Below are positions 1 to 11,513 of a stretch of 64,000 bases of DNA, piece after piece (within the stretch, counting starts at the first letter, position 1; each line of letters begins with the position of its first letter). The DNA comes from Marchantia polymorpha subsp. ruderalis (taxonomy: Eukaryota; Streptophyta; Marchantiopsida; Marchantiales; Marchantiaceae), in assembly GCA_037833965.1 (NCBI GenBank), contig AP031358.1, positions 24,116,001-24,180,000 on the forward strand, written 5' to 3'. The notes beneath the pieces were generated by a model, which was given only the letters and a program-made list of their open reading frames with translations, did no database searches and had not been told where the DNA came from. A program made the translations under genes and the position numbers.

Positions 1-28
1 CACGCGCCATTCTTCTCAGGTATAACGA

Positions 29-364
29 GTGAGAAAGAATTTCAAAGCTGCGCACCAGACTGGACTGCAGGATCACATTGTGCTCGAGCTAGACCCGAGA
101 AATTTTGCACGCAGGCTTCTTTGCAAAATGGTTCCGTTCGCACTGTCTTTGCCTATGGGAGGACAGGTTATCATGGCTGCGGGTGCAAAGTCTGAAAAGA
201 AAGGGTTTTTCGATTGGCTGAGTGATGCGTTGGACAAAGACGGACTGCTGGAAGTTGATCCTCTCTTAGGGAAGGCAGGGGACGGAAAGAGTGGCCCATC
301 TCCGGCTGGAAAGAAGGGTCCTGCATCGGCTCCACAAAAGAAGTTGAATTTTTTTAAGAAGTGA
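29..364 (+). CDS. 3' part of a small unrecognised protein gene
   Basis: An open frame runs to a TGA at 362-364 and encodes up to 111 residues. The distal half is protein-like: an acidic-amphipathic stretch containing FFDWLSDALDKDGLLEVDPL, then a Gly/Pro/Ser/Lys-rich tail ending in LNFFKK. The window edge cuts the locus, and AG acceptors after pyrimidine-rich sequence (near 19 and 114) suggest that this is the last exon and that the Met at 29 is not the true start. Another possible start is the Met at 173. The tail and the hydrophobic stretch before it recall small plastid-targeted plant proteins, but I cannot name the family. The minus-strand frame over 73-489 is treated as a shadow. Confidence 0.45.
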   Translation: MRKNFKAAHQTGLQDHIVLELDPRNFARRLLCKMVPFALSLPMGGQVIMAAGAKSEKKGFFDWLSDALDKDGLLEVDPLLGKAGDGKSGPSPAGKKGPASAPQKKLNFFKK

Positions 365-605
365 TCACTTACGGAGGTATATTTCTGTCTACGCCATGAC
401 CACTGCCTAATAAGTTCGAGCCTAGGCCCCACTCTGATAGTATCCGGCTTTGATTTGGATGATCCTATGTTTCTAAGACGATTCTTCAAGATTTATGTTT
501 CATGTTATGTTTCGTTATTTCATGTATGGGCCATGCCGGTAAGCATCGAGTATAGTCAAACATCAGAGAAGACAGTGCCTGTGCACTACAGTTTATACGT
601 TGAAT

Positions 606-612
606 GGAGAGA

Positions 613-649
<37 letters not shown>
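606..649. repeat. (GA)n microsatellite
   Basis: An almost pure GA dinucleotide run of about 44 bases, interrupted once by GGG, lies about 240 bases after the stop of the left-edge gene, probably in or near its 3' UTR. The arginine/glutamate-repeat frames across it are products of the repeat, not genes. Confidence 0.95.
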
Positions 650-650
<1 letters not shown>

Positions 651-2903
651 TGATGTATTGCGTTCTCAATTCAGATCAAGTAGACGATTGCAAAAGATCA
701 AGATTATTTTGAGACGGCAAGGGGGGACGATACACCCTGTCGTTGTCGGACTTGAAAGCATTTTATTCTGCAACTGGCTTGAGGAATTACTTATGTAAAG
801 ATTCAAATACGTACACAAAGCGAATAGAGTAATCTGCCTCTTCTCAGGCCAACGGGCGAACACTGGAAGCAATATGGCTGGACAGGTGTAAATATTGCCA
901 CCTTACTATGGAGACTCTTGCAACCACGATCTTATCGATGTCTCATTTGCTGCTTTTTCTGGAGTAGTGCCGCAGGCGGTAGAACGTCGTGATTGCTATA
1001 ACTCTTGATGTTTGTCAATTTTTAAAGAGATGATATTGAATGTGCTTGGGGGAGTTTTAAATGACTGATGTACCCATTACCACTTCTATCTTTGTGTGAT
1101 TTGTTGCTAATATAATTTCCTTCTATCGTCCGATACCAAGAACTTGTACCAGCATTCTTCATGAAAATTCGGAGACGTGATAGTGAACTCGCCCTTCTCG
1201 AAGTGTATTGTCGAAGTAACCACTTGATTGTCTGCTTCCTCGCAATGAGAAGGGCTTTTGTTGCACCTGAATTGTGAAGCGAATATGATCCCTTGTGCAG
1301 AAAGTCGTCGTACAAAGTGGCTACGCTTCTGCGACGACATTTTCTGGAAGTGTCGTCCACACATCACGGTGTCTTGAGTTTCGTCTTGCCGACAGTATCT
1401 TTCTGAGAAAGTACATGCTATCAATGGCTACGCTGAATATGAAGATGAAGTAGTTTCGTTGTGTATGAGATGGCTTTTGAAGCATCTGAATGTTTGTTGC
1501 CGATCACAGTTATCGGAACTATCAGCAATTCTTATCACATTGTTTTTTGTAAAATTCAGCTCTGGACGGAGGAAGATTCAAAGTTATACATTTCCGAAAA
1601 GGTGGAATAGAACGTAGATGGTAAATGTATAACAACGAAAGATATAACTCTATGCTCGGAATAAATATTATCCTCAGTCCGAGCAAATGTAACAATCTGA
1701 CGTTAAATCGTGCACTGAACGAGAGTATACAAGCTGTAGCAAGCGACTTCTACTTAGGAACAATATTTTCAAGATCGTGTACGTGCACCAGTAAATGAAG
1801 ATAGGAGGATGAGATTTAACTCCCTTGGATATGTGCAAATGCAAATTAATAGTGCATGTATACATACGTATATATACATCAATTACCAACCTACGTATCA
1901 CCGATCAATAACTTCGCGATGTGTATCTATCTACTGGCAAGTTGAAAACTCACTGGTAAGATGAAAATGACTGCTCACTACATTCCACTGCATGCAGTGG
2001 AAAGATCAATATTGAACGCAAGTCTCAACGAAAAATTTAAAATTTTCAATTGAATACCAAGTTTCTCGCCATCGGTTATCACTTTCACTAGTTGCCCTCT
2101 GTAACTTTTAGGTCGAAATCTGAGCGTGTATGCTTCTAAATTAGTGACATTGCCACACATTCACGTTACCACACGACGTACATAGATATAAACATACTGT
2201 AGTGACCGCGATGATCGGATAGGAACTCTGGAAAATCGGTGACAGAACTTGCGACAGAGGTTCGGAGCGTGCGAGGCTCATCTTTCTGGAGTCATCCAAA
2301 CGGATTGTTGCAATTCCATTTACAGTTCATACCGGATTGTGAATGAAGGGATAACAGTCAAGGACTCCATATACATGTGCATGGAGAGAACAAAATTGTT
2401 TATGTCCATCGTGGAAAATATGCCGAATTAGTGATCTGGACATCGAAACGTTTGTTCGCCTGTAGGTGAACGAAGTTAATTTTATCGAAACTTACGCAAC
2501 ACGAGGTTTTTTAAAACATAACTTTGGATTTTCTTAAATATATGTACAGCAGATGTTACAAGTGGCACCATTGACACCATCAAAGTTTAAGAGGATTGAC
2601 CGTATGTGGACTGTACAGATGGAGTCAGTTTCAGAAAAAGTCCGTCGTGGAAGTAGATATTTCATCTCAGCTTTCTATTCACATATCTTATTTAGACGGT
2701 AGAAGATGGAGCAGTGAGACTTTGATTTCATAGTTCAGGCAAATTCAATTTGTGTTCGATAGCCGCCCAGATATAGCTCTTACAGTACACTGTATAAATC
2801 GCCTTCAGGGCAGAAGTTGCACTCAACTCCGGTCGTAGCTAAAGCTTATCGGTACACTGTCAAGTTTCTTCACTAGAAAATCGAAACACATAATTTCTAT
2901 CTG
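650..2903. other. Intergenic, nothing recognised
   Basis: Unique-looking DNA of ordinary composition. Short frames on both strands (for example minus 1107-1424) show no recognisable motif and no convincing splice continuation. It should contain the promoter and 5' UTR of the downstream SOUL gene, but I see no distinct TATA element that decides a start site. Confidence 0.5.
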
Positions 2904-5876
2904 ATGACGAAGACAGTAACATTCAACTTCCATCTCAATTTGGGCGCCTCTAAATTAGATGCTTCCAAGGCTCCCCGAGTGAATTCTTCCGGAATGGGCA
3001 GGGAATGGTTGCGCACTTCCCCTACTTCCGACATTCGATTAGCATTGATGATTGCCCTCTCCTCACAGGCCGCTAGACAATCGCAGCGTGGTGGGTCTCT
3101 TACGTCCAGCAGTATTTTGAGTTCTAGCGATGACGCGTGTCATAAAATTCGTCTCTGCCTAAAGCTCATTTTGTAGGAATTCTGGTTCGTACAAGACTTT
3201 GTTCACAGGTTCCCGTATCACGATGAAGATCACCTCACCTTTGAAGCTGAGGCGGACTCTATTCTATGTTTTTGTTCTCGTGGGTATATCTGAGAAGAGA
3301 AGTTGATCACTGAGTAAGGCATAAAGGAGGACTTGACGATCTAGGCAATGAACTGTTCGTATTTTATAGCAATTAAGTGACTGAAGGCCTCACCTTATCT
3401 GCCTCGATTTTGCAGTTGTTGAAAGTCTGGCATCAGAGAGTTTCAAGTATGTTTTTCCTCGGCGACAGAACGGTCAAAATCCAGAAGAAGCTTTCATGAG
3501 CGGTGAGACTTGTTCAGACTTGTTGCTTAAATTGCTGCCTCTGGTTGTCATCTTCGTAGTTCATTCATTACTGTGAGAGAAGTGACTAATGTTGTGGAAC
3601 ATATCACTTTCATGAGTGATGCAGTCGCTCTTGTCGATTCGCCTTGACGTATGCATGCTTCGTCGTGAACAGTTCCTGATCTCGAAACAATTCCATACAG
3701 AGTTATTCGCAAAGAACCTGGTTACGAGATCCGCGTGGTTGAGGTGATTGTTCGATTAATCTATTGATCAGCATGTTCAACCTTGTCCTTTGCAATTCAT
3801 GATTTAATTGTAGCTCTGCTTGTGTGCTAATTGTTATACCTACCACTTTGAACCTTCTTCTTTGAATAACGCAAGCGTTCTCTGGGTTTGTGGAAATCAA
3901 TCTCGAGTTCTCATAGCCCTCTACGGCTCAGGCCCGGGGCTTAATGCTCTTTTCTCCATCGTTTGCAAGTCACCTACAAAGTTTTTTAGAATTCACTAAA
4001 TTTACGATAGCTTACCATTTATGTTCCTCTTGCAGTCTTATATGATAGCTGAAACTGATATGTCCGGAGAGAGTGGATTTGACTTCGTCAGTTCAGGTCA
4101 AGCATTCAATACTCTTGCTGAATACATTTTCGGAAAGGTGAGATTCCTTTTTCCGAAAGTGCAATTGCCGTATATTGAAGTTTAATCGCTCAGCCCTACG
4201 TTCCAGCTTGATCTCGCCAGCTTAATTAGTGCGAGAATCTGTTACTAAATATGTTATCACTATAATAGAGCGTGTAGTATCCTTCTCAACAGCGAAGAGT
4301 CAACCATCTTACGGAGAATCCAGAGTATAAAGCGCGCCAGATTGATCTATCTTGTTTTGTTTTGCAGAACACCTCGAGGGAAACGATGCCAATGAACACA
4401 CCGGTGCTTCTACAAAGGAACGAAACAAAATCTCAAAAGATGGAGATGACTACTCCTGTGTTCACACAGAAGGTTTATCCTCCTATTTCAGTTTTGTTCG
4501 TAAAGCAATATGCAGAGGAAATTACCTTCAGTTCTTCCCACTGGATTGCTAAGATCTGGATTTGTTCTTGGTTCAGGCCTCAGAAGAAGGCACATGGCGC
4601 ATGGCCTTTTTAATACCTTCAAAGTTTGATGAAAGTAATCTGCCAATTCCAGACAATACTTCAGTCAAAATTAGAAGGGTTCCATCCAAGACAGTGGCTG
4701 TGACTGCTTTCTCGGGTACAAATCTCACCAGTTATCTTTTAAGCTTTACTAAGAATAAAAAAACAGGACTAGATGCGTTATCAGTGGTTGTACTTAATGG
4801 TGCATATTACATGTATAGAAAGGTGAAATGAGCATAACACACAGTAATTGCCGAGTCGATGTCGTCCGAATACTATATCTTGCTTCCAAATAAGTTCATC
4901 TTCTCTCGGTGTTGTGAGTTTTACATCATCTCCTCGTACTTCAGATTCAAGAGCCACCGGTATTTGAATTTTGAAGAGACGCCTCTGTCAGTTTCAAGCA
5001 ATATTGTTATCTAGAAACTGCAAGCCTAATTCCTGGGTAGAATTATATTTTCTGCGGTCCACTGTAATGACCCGACCGAGTTGTGTGATGGCCAAGTGAT
5101 CCTTGCCACTAACCTAAACCCTAAACCATGTTGGTGATGGTCATGGGCCCAGTGACCATCACCAATTGCATCTCCCGTGTTATCCTGATTCAAACGAATG
5201 CTCAAATATATTATTTTTGTCGTTATCTTCCTTCCATCGTGTGGACTTTCTGTTTGTTCCTGTGTGACCAGACTTATCAGCAGCTAGAAGTTGCACAACA
5301 ACTTGGATAATCTCATTTGTCAAGATCGGTTGTTATTCTTCTGACTACTTTTCGCGATTTGTTACGGGCGTTCCCAATGGATAGTTCGATTCACTGCTTT
5401 TCCTCAGCTCTCACGGTTGATTATGCGGTAATGTTCGTCTAATGCAAGTACTTGCATTTAACAATCACCAATGACAATGTCCATGAGTTTAAGCAGGCTT
5501 TGTAACAGAAGACGTTTTGGAAAAGAAGGAAAGAGAGATACGACGGGCGCTGGAGAAAGATAATCAAGTGCGAACGAAAGGATCCGTTCTGCCTGAGATC
5601 GCTCAGGTACGTGTAAACAGATGTAAAATCAGATGCCTCAATTCAAGTCAGGCCAACCCAAACTGGTTGGCCAAGTGTGTATTGCGGTCTGGGACCTAAT
5701 ACCCGTGGAGTGAATTACTTACTGCAATTTTTGAACACCAATTAAAGACACTCATGGTGCCAGTAGAATTATTCTGATGAACTGGCAGTTGTTTGATGTT
5801 GCAGTACAATCCACCGTTTACTCCCCCTTTCATGCGTCGGAACGAAGTCTCAGTGGAAGTCGAGTACAAAGCATGA
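2904..5876 (+). CDS. SOUL/heme-binding-protein family gene, eight exons
   Basis: Exons read by eye: 2904-3090, 3416-3502, 3673-3743, 4036-4137, 4368-4472, 4577-4715, 5497-5606 and 5805-5876. All introns are GT-AG, every junction keeps phase, and the sum is 873 nt (290 aa plus TGA). Family landmarks appear in order: [19 protein letters not shown] (exon 1), [17 protein letters not shown] (exon 2), [20 protein letters not shown] (exon 3), [20 protein letters not shown] (exon 4), [11 protein letters not shown] (exon 5), [11 protein letters not shown] and [13 protein letters not shown] (exon 6), [20 protein letters not shown] (exon 7), and [20 protein letters not shown] (exon 8). The SOUL domain covers about residues 92-290. 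Plant members of this type (At3g10130-like) are plastid or plastoglobule proteins thought to bind tetrapyrroles. The N-terminus of about 40 residues could be a transit peptide. An in-frame TAG lies 24 nt upstream of the chosen ATG, but a further 5' exon cannot be excluded. Confidence 0.9.
5111..5127 (-). other. Telo-box-like motif in SOUL intron 6
   Basis: About two and a half units of the plant telomere repeat (CCCTAAA) lie inside the 781-base intron 6 of the SOUL gene. Short telo-boxes occur in plant promoters and introns; its role here is unknown. Confidence 0.6.
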
Positions 5877-7747
5877 GAGAAGCAAACCTCTTCTGATTGA
5901 AACTGGAAGGGGACCCAATGAATCTATAAAACACTGTACCACTACTTGTTTTTTTCTAAGACCAATTGTCTTCGGCCAGTTTCAGTACATACGTTCCATC
6001 TCACCAGCTTATCGCCTTCAAAGCTCTGACTACATGTTACTGGTTACTACTTGCTCTCAAGTGGTTGAGACGATCCGAGACATGAAATTCTTGGAGTTTA
6101 GTGGCTCGCAGTGATGTCTCGTAACATAACAATACACAATTGCTTGATATGAAACATTTACGGCACAGCCCCTTAAGTATCGAAGAGTTGACTCGTCAAT
6201 GTATGATTGTCAAATATCTCTCTCGTATCTATGAGCTACGCATCATGCTGCGCGAACCATTGTGCTTGTAGAATATTCTTGTACAGTAGACCATTAGGAA
6301 TTTCAGGTTCTTATGTCCTGTAAACAGCATTGGATCAAGTCTCAATAAATTACCTCTTTTTTTACTTTATTATAGCTAGAGATTTAATCATGTTCGTGCA
6401 AGATTATAGGGCAGGAAATTAATAAGCCTGTACCATGATGATGTTAGTATTGTGTACAATCCCATCTCCCTCGAATTTCATATGGTGTGATGCAAAGGGC
6501 AACATTTTACTTCAGATGTGTACCTAACGGACAATAACCATGAGCAGCGAACTATGCTCACCCATGTTATTCAAATTGCGCCGATGTATTGAAAGTGCCT
6601 AATATATATTGACCGCTTACACCAAGTCTTAATTGGATCTCACAAACAAAAGTTCGTTCACTTTTGTTGAATAGCTTATACTTCCATCATATAAGTTTGA
6701 CTTTAATTTGGAGCTTGATGAGGGGATGCAAGAAACCAAAGGCAGCATTCAATACATGATGGTAAATGTGGAGACTCCTCTTTGCTTTCACCATAAGAGA
6801 ATACTGAATTTAGTAGTGATATACCGACTCAATGTATAAGTTGAATTCACTATTTCAATGATTTTCTTTCTGTAGATATCAGTCAACTTATGCGTCTCAT
6901 ACATGCTAAACTCAAGCGTCAAGGTTGCCTACAACTAAGATTTGAGTACCACTTCCATGAATCTCTAATAACATTTCCTCAAACTCATTGTACATAGCGT
7001 TGTGTCATCATAACATTTCCAATGCATAATCTTTCTCGTAATCCAAATTTTCCAAACATCTTACTTGTGTCAATCTACCACATAAGTGCCATTAGTTTCG
7101 TTCTCGCCTTAGTAGTTAAAGCGTACGAAAATTCCATCTTGTGTATATAGTTCTTCATGACGAGATCCAAAGTGTTGCTACCACATGGAGCACCTCAAAC
7201 TTTATTTTCTCTCAAACTAAGGATGTCAAGACGCATTTACAAGTTATTAACGATGTGATTAATCACATTATTAATAGCAGGTTTTCAAAACATTATTAAA
7301 TCTTTCAAAAGTTGAAATTGCCAAAATACAACCTTGTGTAATATAGATTCTTTGAATTGTTCAAGATTCAAAATTGACTCCTAAAATGATGCCAACAAAT
7401 AATTTAATTGTTTCAAAAGATCTTCGAGATGGATGCATCTTTCCGCAATGCATCTTTTTGCTTCAATACATATCATATAGCATTTTAAAAACATTTAACA
7501 AATCATAATATAACAATATCTATTTGGTTGCATTTAATTGTTTCAGTATCTTTAACAACTTTGATCAAAGATTTGATTCTCAAGGGTATGCGACCAAACT
7601 CTTACATGCGTCAATGAAAGCGTATAGAGCGTTGATGTTGGGTTCATCAAATTATTGGTAAAAAGACTTGTTTTTCTTATCATTGAACTATTTTGTAGAC
7701 TTTTTGACTACGTATGTCACATAATTCGTAATGGTATGATCAATGCA
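5877..7747. other. 3' flank of the SOUL gene and AT-rich intergenic DNA
   Basis: No frame with recognisable domains. The first few hundred bases probably hold the SOUL 3' UTR. From about 7.1 kb the minus strand gives broken, protein-like snatches with many stops that I could not assign; see the next entry. Confidence 0.4.
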
Positions 7748-8548
7748 TCATAACAAGTCAAATTTGGTTGAAGAGTCATCTTCGACAACAATGTTTGATT
7801 TCCAATCCGCCACGACAATGATTTTATCGAACGTCAAATTCTTAATACACAAGATGTTCAAAGCTTCCTTGAATTTGTCCAAAACAATAACGGTTTTGTG
7901 ACTCTCATCTCCAACAAACTTCACATGACATGTTTGATCCAACATCGTAAATTTTTCATTGATGTAATTTTTTGTGACAGATATGTAAACTATAATCTTA
8001 CTAATGTTCGTCTAGATATCAAGTATGTTTGACAACAGACTTGACATGCAATGTTTGATGAAAAGGAGCAAATTTTTCATCTATGTAATTCGTCGTGATT
8101 GATATGTAAGCTATATTCTTAATAATATTTGTCTAGATATCAAGCATGTTTGACAACAGTCTTCACATGCAAATTTTGATTAATCAAAACAACTTTTTCA
8201 TCAATGTAACTTGTTGTGATAGATATGTAAGTTTTATTCTTGATAATGTTTGTCTAGATATCAAGTATGCTTGCCATAAATACGTCAGTATCAATGTGTT
8301 TTTTAGGATGCTTTGCCATTATAGCATGACTTTTATCGTGATAAACTCAATATTGCATTTTGTGGTAATTGGTTTACACAACATGTCATCAACCATGAGT
8401 AGTTTATTGCCTCCACACCAATGTCCAGAGTTTTTGAACAAGCACTTTCAAATTCTTGTTTGGAGATCGTGCAGAATCTGGAAACCCCAAACATTATCTT
8501 CTTTTTATTATGTGTAGTGAGGATAAACTTTGTTGCAAATACATCCAT
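7748..8548 (-). pseudogene. Unrecognised decayed coding stretch
   Basis: Two minus-strand frames (7748-7945 and 8333-8548) have protein-like composition, with stretches such as ALNILCIKNLTFDKIIVV and VEAINYSWLMTCCVNQLPQN, and they flank a 121-bp triple repeat. The intervening minus-strand reading is full of stops and shifts. It may be a decayed host gene or transposon protein with internal repeats. I do not recognise the family, and chance remains possible. Confidence 0.2.
7920..8285. repeat. 121-bp tandem repeat, three diverged copies
   Basis: The landmark TCTAGATATCAAG recurs at 8011, 8132 and 8253, giving an exact 121-base period. Surrounding motifs (TTTTTCAT.GATGTAA, GATATGTAA, TATG.TTG.CA) recur in the same order. 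Copies differ at scattered positions, so the array is fairly old. The period is not a multiple of three, so it cannot encode an in-frame protein repeat. Confidence 0.85.
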
Positions 8549-9196
8549 TGCTTCATTCTCTTATCTTTCATCCTTAAGACATTTATATGTATTCATGGTG
8601 CTGATAGCTGTGATTTTCTTAAACGTGTATATTTTACAAAACTGAACCACGTTACGTATTTGCAGTCCTTATCATGTTGATGCATGATGCCAAACTTTTT
8701 TCAAAGAGCACAGTTTCAACAGAATCACAGTTCACATCATTTGGCAACATCTTCTTTAATGATTTTTTGATCACTTGTGCATTTTGTGAACTAGACCTAG
8801 ATACTACATCTCAATAATACAATTGCTGGTAAAATTTTTGTCTGAAGATTCACAAGTATTGTCTCGTGCAATCATGGAACAATTTAATTTGCGCAATGCT
8901 GCGAACTTTGTCACAGAATGCAAGAAGATTCTCATAGTTCAATGTCTATTCATCAATAAGTGTTGCAAACTGAAAGTGAACTTTAGACTGGTCTTATAAC
9001 TTAATTTAAAGACCTGTGTATTGCAAGTGCCGATACATGAGTTAAGACTCTTTCTGAGATATTTGCTTGATGGGATCACATCAAGAACATATTTGCTTCA
9101 TGGTACCCATCAAGATTTCGGTTTACCCGATGGGACTTCAAGAATGACACACGTCACACTGTTCTAGTATGAACAAACGGTGCGTTTGTCAGTTGC

Positions 9197-9472
9197 CTTG
9201 GCGGAACTCGAGCAAGTGAAAAGCGGTCGTCAGTCATACTTCGTCTCACCTTGGCGGAGCTTGAGCGAGTGGAAAGCGGTCGTCAGTCATACATCGTCTC
9301 GCCTTGGCGGATCTAGAGCGAGAGGTGGTGAAAAGCGGTCGTCGTACTTTGTCCCGCCTTGGCAAAGCTCGAGCGAGAGTTGGTGGAAAGCGGTTGTTAG
9401 TCATACTTTGTCTTGCCTTGGCGGAGCTCAAGCGAGAGCTGGTGGAAAGCGGTCGTTAGTCATACTTCGTCT
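9197..9472. repeat. Minisatellite, five copies of 53-59 bp
   Basis: Five consecutive units each open with CTTGGCGGA (or CTTGGCAAA) and contain GAGCGAG, GAAAGCGGT and a CGTCAGTCATACTTCGTCT-like end. Units 3-5 carry an extra GAGAGYTGGTGG segment, so the array has two length classes. The 157-codon plus-strand frame (9180-9653) is open mainly because of this repeat, and I do not call it a gene. Confidence 0.9.
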
Positions 9473-9680
9473 AAACATTAGCTTTGATGTGCGACGAGAA
9501 AGATACCCTCTTTATTGCCCCTCCTTCACCTTCAAGAGGCCTTTTTCCAGCTTGACCTTATCCCAATTTGATCGCAGAACGGGACCTTGTAATCTTGTCA
9601 GAGTTCACAGATTGCTTGCGCAACATTGTGTCCGTTGTCAAAAGGCGAGGTAAAATCTTGATTGCTCTACAACTAGATAA

Positions 9681-9866
9681 TTTTACTGAACTTGTTCTCG
9701 GAACTGAATGAATTGATGTCTTCATGGAATTCCTCAAGTAGTCTTAGCTCATTGTGAGGACTGAAGAATTAGGTTTTACTGAACTTGTTCTCGGAACTGA
9801 ATGAATTGATGTCTTCGTGGAATTCCTCAAGTAGTCTTAGCTCATTGTGAGGACTGAAGAATTAGG
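9681..9866. repeat. 93-bp tandem duplication, nearly identical
   Basis: Two head-to-tail copies (9681-9773 and 9774-9866), each from TTTTACTGAACTTG to GAAGAATTAGG, differ at only one base that I can see (CATGG versus CGTGG). This indicates a recent slippage or unequal-exchange event. Confidence 0.95.
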
Positions 9867-11513
9867 TTCAGCCATATTGTTTAACTGTGACCTTGTGTAT
9901 GCGGGAAGACGTTCGAGCAATCAGTTGGCACAAAAAACTTTGACCCAAGCCATCCATACGATTCATGTCATGCATTCTCCTACATATTGTCAATCATATT
10001 TTTTTCTTTGTGGTTACAGTTGTAACCTAGGTTCTAGCATGTCGTCTCATGCTTCATTCTATGCATGAGAGTATAAAATATTGTTTCCCTCGTATTTTTG
10101 AAATGCAGACAATTATGCAAATAAGAGAGTTGTGCGAGTCTTAAAAGTCTTATCATGCTTCTTCTCTCTCTCAACTTCATTATCTTGCTTCGTCTTACTT
10201 TAATTATCTCTGCTGACTTTGTGATGCGTACCTCGTGTTATCTTCTTGACAATATTTTTTGACAAATGAAATCTCTTAATGAGAACTTGCGATAACTTCT
10301 GTTCTTTTTGAAACCTGCTCAGGTTTACCAGTATACTCTTACGGCCTTTTTTTTTTTTTTCTTTCACTAGCCGAGCCTGCAGTCTGGTGGTTCACACTAG
10401 GTTTTAACTCAAGTTTTCTTTCATATGGCGTTATAATTTCTTCCCTCTAAATGACTTCTTATACCCAGAGGATTGGATTTCTTGAGTGTTCTCTTTTGTG
10501 TTTATATTATATTATGCATTTTCTTTATTACTTTTATTTGCTTTCTATCTCTTAGTTTTGCAGATAGAAAATTCGTTTTTACAGTGGCTGAGCTTCGGTA
10601 AAAGCCCGGCCGTCATGGCGTGTTTTACACTTAATTATACTGGTTGTAAATTCTGACGGCTGTGGTAACTAGTATATCTTTGGATTACATAATTTATTTT
10701 ATGATGATATCTGATGGAGCATTCATGTTGCACCCCTTGACTTTCTTACTGCACATTGTACTAACACGAATTCGGTTGCAGCGCTCAGTGCAATGTCATT
10801 CCTGTGTGTGCTGTCGACGTTAGTTTCTCAAACCACATTCTAAATGCAGGAAAAGGCTTGGATGCAGTAGGGTATTCAATACAGATTTTCCCCTTGTCCT
10901 TTGGTAGAATCTCACTTGTAGAGATATCCTTGTCATTACCAAATAGTTCTCTCTCTGTATATTTTCTCTTCTGTACCGTTTTCTCCAGCTACTTATTCTT
11001 TTTTACTTGAGCTCTGTTTGGTATCGTGCGAGGCTTATGATTTTTACGTATGACATGTGCATGAGCAATGTTTAAAGCATAACATCCATGACATTCAGAT
11101 GTATTACTTGTTCAGTTGATGATAGGATTATTCATGAAGCTAAGAAGTATAGTCAATGTTGAATTTGAAAAAAAGAACACATTTACTCAATAGATTGCCC
11201 GGAGTTTGATTTAGCTCTAATATTACAGAAACTCCTAACAAGGGCTAGTGGCTCTTACCCAGTCACTTCACCATGGACGCCGATGGAATTCTAGTATGAT
11301 CCTTGTAGTGTTTTTTTTGTCATGATCAAGTTGTTCTTGTGCTTGTTGCATTTGAAAGTTCTCTCGTTGATGCATTTGAGAGGTGATGGGATGTGGGCTG
11401 CAAGAAATTGAAGGTCTCTTTGATCTCAATCGCCTTGATAAGCTATTAAGATCTTTCGGTTATAGCATATGGATTTGTGAATAATGCAAAAATGAATTCT
11501 AATCCAACTTTTT
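9867..11513. other. Intergenic, nothing recognised
   Basis: T-rich DNA with a poly(T) run near 10346-10360 and several short frames without motifs. The 5' terminal inverted repeat of the MULE should lie in its right part if it survives, but I could not match it to sequence beyond 14 kb. Confidence 0.4.

Noticed and set aside
606..798. Arg/Glu-repeat frames over the GA tract
   Set aside because: Simple translation of a dinucleotide repeat.
2930..3150. Minus-strand protein-like reading ([20 protein letters not shown])
   Set aside because: It is antisense to exon 1 of the SOUL gene, whose sense reading matches the family and joins in phase with exon 2.
4716..4831. Extension of the SOUL exon 6 frame to a stop at 4831
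   Set aside because: This is intron read-through: the GTACAA donor at 4716 joins in phase to FVTED at 5497, restoring the family sequence.
9180..9653. 157-codon plus-strand frame rich in Ser/Arg/Trp
   Set aside because: It is open because it crosses the five-unit minisatellite; the repeat units are not a multiple of three and no domain is visible.
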